A DNA stretch of 64,000 nt from Rhipicephalus microplus (taxonomy: Eukaryota; Arthropoda; Arachnida; Ixodida; Ixodidae): assembly GCF_043290135.1 (NCBI RefSeq), contig NC_134702.1, positions 196,014,491 through 196,078,490 on the forward strand, read 5' to 3'. Below the pieces are notes generated by a model that saw only the letters and a list, made by a program, of their open reading frames with translations, did no database searches and was not told the DNA's origin. Below are positions 57,155 through 64,000 of the stretch, in pieces (position 1 is the first letter of the stretch; every line of letters starts with the position of its first letter). The translations under genes and the position numbers were made by a program.

Positions 57155-58080
57155 ATTGATTTGCCATTTATTTTAGATGGCCATGGGCCTACTATTTTAT
57201 CCAACGCAAACGGCCGCTCGGGATCCCGCGTATAGAGCTCCTGTTCTAGTCGCCTTAGGTATGTGTCGTGTTTCTGAGAGTCGAGCAAGAGGTGATGAAT
57301 ATACTCGTCGTCGTGGCCACATGAACAAGCTGACGATGCTGCACGCTAAATACAAAGCAGGGAATTCTTGTGTAAGCAGTTCCGAGTCTGGGGCAATGTC
57401 TGAGAGTGTCGGTATGCCTCGGGAGATGGCGGTGTAATTGGCTTTTAAGATTAGGATAAACAACATATCGGACCGATTCCTTTGTTTTAACTGTGAACCA
57501 GGTAGACAAGCATATTTCACGTTTTGTTGTTACTGCAATTCTATTTACATCATATTGAGATGCGGGAATGAAGTCGGGTTGCGTAGAATGATGAATGGTG
57601 CTCGTCAACTCATCTCCCATTTTATTTACCTTGATTCCGCAGTGACTAAAAATTCACTGAAAGGCCACTCAATGATTCCACTTTGTTGCTTTTGAAAGCT
57701 CGTTTAACATAGCGTATACTATGCACGCATCTATTTGTCTTGAAGGGCAATTTCTACACATGCGAGTGCCACCAGAGAGTCTAATTGCCACCCATTTTCT
57801 TGGTTTCATAGACAGTTCAAGGAAGCTTACAGCTAACAAAATCGCTACGATTTCCGATGTCGTTGAACACGAGAGATGGCCAAACAATATGCATATTCTT
57901 CGCGTATTTCTGGAATCTTAAATGCTGTTGTCGCTGTCTTTTTGGCGACGGAGCCGTCAGTGTACACGGGAGTGTAGCCTTGGTGCCTGTCAAACAGTTG
58001 ATTGGTACTTCATGTTTGCTGGGAAGTCCTTCTGTTTACGTATGCATAGTTGGCATTGGGTTGTTCGTTTTTCATTGAGC
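57155..58080 (-). mobile_element. LINE fragment: RNase H to C-terminal zinc motif (R1/I-like), decayed
   Basis: The minus strand from about 57990 reads GYTPVYTDGSVAKKTATTAF, the RNase H entry motif YTDGS. Scattered matches follow (57437-57620: TKRE, CLSTWFTVKTKESVRYVVYP, then NLKSQLHRHLPRHTDTL). The C-terminus is RAASSACSCGHDDEYIHHLL, then LDSQKHDTYLRRLEQELYT and FALDKIVGPWP. The frame changes several times. RNase H plus the CxC...H...C end is characteristic of R1/I-group LINEs. RT is not seen to the right. Confidence 0.75.
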
Positions 58081-58799
58081 CAAATATAAAGAATTGGACA
58101 TGCCCTCTGAACGGAAGAAGCCCCAAAGCTGGGAAGTGTGCATAGGAAAAAAAACAAGCATGTTTACTGACAGGCACAGAAGGCGAATTCTCAAACAATA
58201 TAGATTAGATATAGTTGAATAATTCTACAATATCTGTACAGCAGCCAAAACAATCAGAATGATTACATAAGAAGCAGTAATAACCTATATGAATCGGATA
58301 CACAGCACGGCCGACAGGAGAACGAGAAAATATTTCATTAGGTCGAGAAGCCAGCACTCAAGCAGGCACTTATGCAATGCCATTGTAACTAGTTCGGAGC
58401 AGTGGCAGGCCCCAATTGCAAGGTCAGGTCTAGACATGCAATGAGCGCTTCTGTGTCATGTTAGGTGAGTGGCGCAAGGCAGTCGGGCCCTGGACTTGGG
58501 GCCCCAACAAACATGCTCTTGGGTACCCCTTCTCTAAAATAAACTTCTCTTCTTCTTCAGGTGATATCACGTCATTGAACGACGGCAGAGAGGTTGTGTC
58601 AGAAAAACTGGCTATCACCTTAACAAACATGAAAGCGAACGTGGAGATCTTGGAGAATTTCAGGCTTCTAGTTTGCGGCCTGTTGTGTCCAATTTGTGTA
58701 CAAAAATAATAGCTTATAGAACCAAGATGATATCAGAGTAGAATCAACCAAATGACCAAGCAAAATTTTGTACTGAATATTCAATAATGTAGACCTTAA
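58081..58799. other. Unassigned sequence
   Basis: Nothing is recognised. Confidence 0.5.
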
Positions 58800-60225
58800 T
58801 CATAACATCAATCAGGGGATAGAAAAACCGCGCGAAACGCAACAAACCCCTACAATAGCATTCGTAGATTACGAGAACGTATTTCCTTCGGTTGAGAGGT
58901 CAGCAGTCAAAAAGACACTGAGGAATCAGGCCATAGACGAAGCCTATTCAAGCTTACTGCAAAAAATCTACAGCGCATAAGCAGCCATTACAGTCCTCTA
59001 CAAATAAAGAGACAGAATCCCAAGAAAGAAGAATTTAAGGAAGACAGATACCATCTCCCATGTGCTACTCACCGTGTGCTTACAAGATATTTTGGGGGCT
59101 ATAGACTGAGGAGACATAGCGATAACATTTCACCGAGAGTATCTTCGTAACCTGCGCCTCTCCTATGACAAGGCATGAATGAGTAACGCAAGGCCGAAAT
59201 TATAACTTTTTATTGCTGAATTCAACATGGAATGCAGGAGAGTTGGTCGGAAAATCACTATGAATAACGCTAATGTGTAATACTCTTGGCATAAAACAGC
59301 ACTTTGTAATAGCGAGTTCCCGGAAGTTTTAAAGAAATAAGCCTTGTTAGGACTGGAAATTCTTCTAGTTGTTTCACGTTGAGAGTGAAATACTAGAATA
59401 AGAACAAGCCGGAGCACATTCAGAAAGCAATTTGAAATCTTCAGTGGGAGTCTCCCTCTATCCCTCAACGGCAAGGTATATAATAGCTGAATTTTACCAG
59501 TACTTATTTACGGAGCGTAAACACACACCGTTCTCGAACAGCGTAAACGTACATCGTTTGATTGATGTGTTCGTTCCCCCATGTAATACTTCCTTTAGGG
59601 CCTTTTGGGGTATCACGAAATAATTAAAATAAAAACTTAAAACCTTGCAATAGAGGTAGAACTTGAATTGAGGACGACGCAGCGAGCAAGAAAAAAGGAA
59701 ATAGTTGGCGTAACCTAAAAAGACAAAAAGAGGTCATACCAGGTGAGCGAACAAAAAAAAAGGTAAAGGATACCACAGTCGAAATCAAGATTAAATGGAT
59801 CTGGGTCGGGCACGTGGCAAGTAAGCAGCATAACCTCTCATCATTAAGGGCGAAGGAGAATATTTCAACAGAAGACAAACGTGTGTAGGCGAGAGCGAAA
59901 ATAAGTTGGGCAGACAAGGGCGTACTCAGAAGTTATTCTTAGGGTTCGGAGGCGGGGGGCGTTAGCCATATTTTGTGCATCTTCCTGGATTCGTTTGTAT
60001 GGAAGTGTATATAATTAGGCAAAATAGAAATATTGCTTGCGTGGGGTATGGGGGGGCGGTGAACACTGCCTTTAGCAACGCCACTCTGGGTCGATGAGAT
60101 TAAGAAGTTTGCCTGTAAAACGTGGCAACACAAAGCACAGGACCGGGTTGAGTGGTAGAGCATAAAAAGGGCCTTTGCCATGTAGTGGGTGTTTTAAAGC
60201 TGATGATAATGAAAATCATGATTGC
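58800..60225 (+). mobile_element. RTE-like LINE remnant
   Basis: 58840-59150 encodes a decayed RT palm: TIAFVDYENVFPSVERSAV, then LRNQAIDEAYSSLLQKIYS, then VCLQDILGAIDXGD. 59220-59280 fits the later ...CRRVGRKITMN motif. 59780-59930 encodes the C-terminal KIKWIWVGHVASKQHNLSS and ARAKISWADKGV. 60120-60220 matches the usual end, with GGCCTTTGCCATGTAGTGGG followed by GCTGATGATAATGA. Stops and gaps are throughout. A G-rich non-matching block lies at about 59935-60115. Confidence 0.7.
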
Positions 60226-63200
60226 AATGCCAGAGAAGGAGGCCTCGGAAGTAAACTGCCAGGGAACAGTGCTCTTACGATCATTGTATAACTTGCGCTT
60301 CTCCGAAAAGTAAATTTGTTTATTTCTTATTCCTTCTCATTCCAAACAAACGTTTTGAGTAGGAACGAATCTCGAGTCGATGACGATTAAGGGACCTGCG
60401 TGAGAATGAAAACGTAGGAGTGTGGGTGGCACGTTTTGTTATATTGATGGCAACTGGTTCATAATTAGTGCAACATGATAAGGCTTACTTCTATGATCGT
60501 TGGTTTTGAGTGAACGGCTTTCTCCATGCCGCTTATGGTAAGTTCAAGTTTTGTGTCGGAAAAAAATGTTTATTGGCGTAATCTTAAATGTGCTGCTATA
60601 CGCATTCGCACCGGTCATTTTACTCTTGAGTGTAAATCGTTTGAAAAATTATAATCTAGATAAACACCTGGAGCCGAATTCACAAAGCTCTCTCTTGGCT
60701 ACGCATTTTCTTAGCCAAGAATTATCTTATCTGGAGGGATAACTATAGCGCGGGTAGAAATTTAATTTATTTGACACTTAAGAAGGCGAGCAGGACACAC
60801 GATAGCCGATGAAACGACAAGGAAAGAAAGACGTGTGACGATAATATTAAGGCATAGCACGGAAAGCGTCTGGCATCGAGAGTATACGATGACAGCCAAT
60901 GATTTGCTGCATCTAGTTTCAGTTTTGCGAGCGTCTTATACAGCGCTTACGGGATGCCGCGTACGTCTTACTAGACGTCTTGGTGTGTCGTGCAAAGCCA
61001 AGCACTCGCTTTTCATCAATGACTGTGGCTAAATAAGAAATAGCTCGATGACCTCAAGCAATAATCTATGCACTATCTCACCAAGTACAAGTAAACAACA
61101 CTGCAGGTGCACCACATCAATGAAACCATGCATAAATCGATGCATGCAATGTTTGAAAATGTGCCTCAAATATCTTCCCCTGTTTAACGCGACCAGGTGC
61201 CTTACATTTTAATGAAGCTGCGCTGCTGCTCAACAAATTCGATGTAATCGAGCACGGTATAGTGGTGAACGTAAGCGTGTTTTTACCTAGACGTAAAAGG
61301 TTGCCTTTCCTACAATTTTTCTAATACAAGACACCGGAGCGACTTTTGTGCCTGTGGACGAAGTGTGCACAATAATAGAACAGCAGTTTCCTGATAAAAT
61401 TGTGAGCAGCATTTCGCAGGTTTCATGCACCACAGCGATTTCCCTAAAGTCGGAATACGAGAACGTGCATACGCTTACGCTAATTTATGCGTCTACGTAA
61501 AACGAGGAGACTCGTTGGGAGGTGTTTCAGTGCCAATACTTTTCACAATACACGATGCAGTTATTTTGTCCAGATGTGTTTGAGTGAGCAATCAAAGCAA
61601 GTGACATGTATAAGAGTAAAAAAAATAAGAGAAAGAGAGGCTCTTGTTTCGTCTCCGCGAAAGCTTGAAATCGATAGATGATAAAAACAATTTTCTGGCC
61701 TAGCAGACGTCAGGAAAAGTTTCCGCAAAGCAGCGTCGGATGCTTGGAGAGCATAAAAAAGTGAAGTACGCATTTTATGGGAGCGACAGCCACACAGAAA
61801 GATTAAGTGTGACTGTCTTTAGATGTGATAAATAATACTAATTAGGAGAGTTTTGAGTTAATGAGCCAATTTTTCTTCAAATTACCATAACGGAAACAAA
61901 CCGAGTATTCATCTAGTGAAGTGACAATAGTGACAGTGAATTCAGAATAGATGATTAGCGTTGTCACAGGCAGATATATTTTTATTTTTTATTTGTATTT
62001 GGCAAACTATGAGAAGGCAGTTTACGTTAGAGCCAGCTATCCCAACATCATCACAGTAATGTACAAGATAAATAGTGCACGGCTATACAGCCACACGTGG
62101 TGGTTTCTATCACCTAGTAATCTTGAGAAAACGCATGCTAATTATTTTTCTATTTCTGACCAAGTTTCACAAGACGTATTCTGCATTTGGCGTCATTTGA
62201 AGCAAGGAAGATAAATCAGCAATAGGGTGAATGCAAGCACCGCTGCTGTGAACGAGCGGTTTCAGAGCTCAGCTACAATCTAGGAGGTACTGGGTTCGAT
62301 TCGCAGTATCACCGAACACTTATTTTCTAAGAGGTTGCCCGTCCTCAGAATATGCGTGGTGGCGGTTACTGATTTCTTACGTAGGTGCCTTTTGCACTCT
62401 TTTCTCTTGCTCCCCTTTTGACCAAAAAGCGCTGCGCCGTGCTCCTTCATAAATTACAGAACTCAGGGGTCATAGTTTACCACTCCACCCTCCCTTATCG
62501 CAAAAGTGCCCAGTGCTGAATTACTAATATCATACCTGGTATAGTGATTTTCACGAGTTCAGATATTCCACCAGCGATCAGTCGCCATGGTGTTTTGAAG
62601 GAAATCTAGACATGCAGCAAGCTAATTGTTTGCGGCCAAGTTGGCAGCCTTTGTCAGAAGACGTTTGCGTGATAATTTGGCGCGCATCATTGCATGCAGC
62701 AAGGTTAAGAGCGCGGACAGTTAGAGAAGACACAACTAGAGTGATTAGTTTGTGCCTTCTATCCCGCTACCTGTCATGCTGCGCGCTTCAGTGTAATGTC
62801 ACTGCCAATGGTTAAAATGAACTATAGTCGCTAATAGAGTTCTGCTGAGAGAGTCCCCTATTGTCCAGAGCGAAACAGAGCAATGGCAATTTGATTTGTG
62901 TCACAGAGAAATACTCTGCTTTTGGATACTACAATAAATTTTGAAACCGAAGTTTATTTTTTATTAACAGTTTCAGTACAGGTGAAAGGTGCATGAACGA
63001 AATTCGTGTTTTCAGCTTGACTAAGTTTGTGACCTAATAGTAATTGCCAACCGGTATTACAATAAGCGCAAATATCACACACATATACAACCACGGGTGA
63101 TAGCTTGTTTATTCTGACTAAAATTGATATGTTCAAGTCGACATATTCGACCAACGCAATGTGTACAAGATAAGCAATGTAGATAGAGTAGCTATGCCCT

Positions 63201-63430
63201 AACCAATCTTCGCTGGTTGATTTCATTTTACCTCATTTTTGCTAATGACTGTACGTTGGCAAATGAAACTTCTTAGAATGCACATATTTTGCGTAAGGTT
63301 ACATTCATTTTTATGCAGTAAAAAACAAATTGAAATGTGCAATGGCTCAGAAGTAAAAGAACTAGAGGCAAATTCAAGCAAATCATTGCCAAGTTTGCTC
63401 ATCAATAATAAACGAATTCTCATTTAAAAG
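60226..63430. other. Unassigned AT-rich sequence
   Basis: Apart from the possible SINE head at 62240-62330 nothing is recognised. Open frames are short. Confidence 0.5.
62240..62330 (+). mobile_element. Possible tRNA-derived SINE fragment
   Basis: A degraded A-box region is followed by TACTGGGTTCGATTCGCAGT (a good B box) and an AT-rich stretch. Related bodies are not seen elsewhere in the window. Confidence 0.3.
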
Positions 63431-63507
63431 ATACATACATACATACATACATACATACATACATACATACATACATACATACATACATACATACATACAT
63501 ACATACA
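63431..63507. repeat. (CATA)n microsatellite
   Basis: About 19 units run directly into the TG start of the candidate LTR. Confidence 0.95.
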
Positions 63508-63628
63508 TGTAACGTAAGAAGGTAGTGATATTTAGGAGTTAGTAGTAGAGGCAGAGGAGGAGGAAGTGCTTATAGAATAAACATGGCGTATGAGCCAGGC
63601 CACGTCACCCATTCATCATAGCGTCACA
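63508..63628 (+). repeat. Candidate short 5' LTR of the right-edge Gypsy-like element
   Basis: It runs from TGTAACG to CGTCACA, tips that are inverted at six of seven bases, over 121 bp, similar in size to the 125-bp LTRs at 12204. It contains GAATAAAC as a poly-A signal. It lies about 130 bases upstream of the gag start. The partner LTR is outside the window, so this is a guess. Confidence 0.35.
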
Positions 63629-63755
63629 CGAGTCGACAGGATGAAGACCTCGCAACCACTTCATCGCCCAGCCATCATCATCGAAGACCTCAGCGAGACG
63701 CAGTGACCGGACGCGGACCACAGAAGAACGCGGACCACCAAGACCACCAAGCATC

Positions 63756-64000
63756 ATGACAGTAGCATCAGACGACCTTGACATCCCTAAGTACACCGGA
63801 TCAGCGGACGACGGACCCTTACAGGACTGGTTCAACCTGTTCGAGCTCCATGCCGCCACTGCATCATGGTCGGAACGGGAAATGATCACCAACTTCACTG
63901 ACTACATCTCCGGTGAGGCATTCAAGTTTTACCTGACACATATATTCGAAAACGACGAATCATGGCAAAAGATCAGGGAAGAGATGATTGCCCGTTTTAA
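63756..64000 (+). CDS. gag: Retrotransposon Gag, 5' part, running off the window
   Basis: From ATG 63756 the frame is open through the last base (81 codons). It reads MTVASDDLDIPKYTGSADDG, then LQDWFNLFELHAATASWSER, then ITNFTDYISGEAFKFYLTHI and WQKIREEMIARF. The pattern YTG..D..L.DWF..FE...A...W, then F..Y..GEA..FY, then W..I...M..RF, is that of Ty3/Gypsy-type Gag cores. No stop or frameshift is seen in this part, so the element may be recent. The G/C-rich coding stretch contrasts with the AT-rich flank. Confidence 0.7.
   Translation, partial: MTVASDDLDIPKYTGSADDGPLQDWFNLFELHAATASWSEREMITNFTDYISGEAFKFYLTHIFENDESWQKIREEMIARF

Overview
This window reads as non-coding, repeat-dominated chromatin of an arthropod, most likely a hard tick. 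That attribution is inference from the look of the repeats. The window carries several copies of a tRNA-headed SINE resembling the tick Ruka family, a second tRNA-headed SINE with a pyrimidine/(AT)n middle and a conserved tail, Ty3/Gypsy, Mag-like, BEL/Pao, Penelope and several LINE lineages, and abundant AT, GATA and CATA microsatellites. I found no convincing host protein-coding gene and no stand-alone RNA gene. Every ORF that I can tie to a family belongs to a mobile element.

Layout. 1-1370: minus-strand Ty3/Gypsy pol remnant. 1385-8345: a decayed plus-strand Mag-like Gypsy element (gag, protease, start of RT), cut in two by a minus-strand LTR element at 2270-7366. That inner element has two long LTRs and a 4-bp target duplication. 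Its only ORF is a 521-residue Gag-like protein and it has no pol, so it looks like a non-autonomous, Gag-only retrotransposon. 8350-8950: Penelope-like fragment followed by (AT)n/(GT)n. 11950-12203: a SINE whose 5' edge was hit by a structurally complete Ty3/Gypsy element (12204-17714, minus, 125-bp LTRs differing at 2 sites, ATAT target duplication). That element's gag has three stops and its pol has one frame break. 20170-20956 and 26485-27129: two copies of a repeat with inverted ends and an internal 'GGACGNATGGA'-type minisatellite. 22722-24290: two tandem-repeat blocks, one with a 146-bp period and a 385-bp insertion.

33919-37137: a BEL/Pao element with LTRs, a primer-binding site and a perfect GTATG target duplication, carrying a nested CR1/Jockey-like LINE 3' end. 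38430-40660: a degenerate short tandem array built around CACGTGAC, interrupted by a SINE and a Gypsy integrase remnant. 42700-63400: AT-rich sequence sprinkled with LINE 3' ends (43150-43610, 44845-44985, 57155-58080, 58800-60225), SINEs (44211, 48393, 48978, 50412, 53150, 55058) and a 190-bp inverted repeat (46018-46208). 63508-64000: the 5' end of another LTR element, with an intact gag start running off the window.

The parts do not form a pathway. Their value is as a stratigraphy of insertions: Mag then the Gag-only element; SINE then Gypsy; BEL then LINE; satellite then SINE and Gypsy. The most unusual structure is the Gag-only element, where the LTR-end/primer-binding-site module occurs three times in a row with one copy already inside the LTR.
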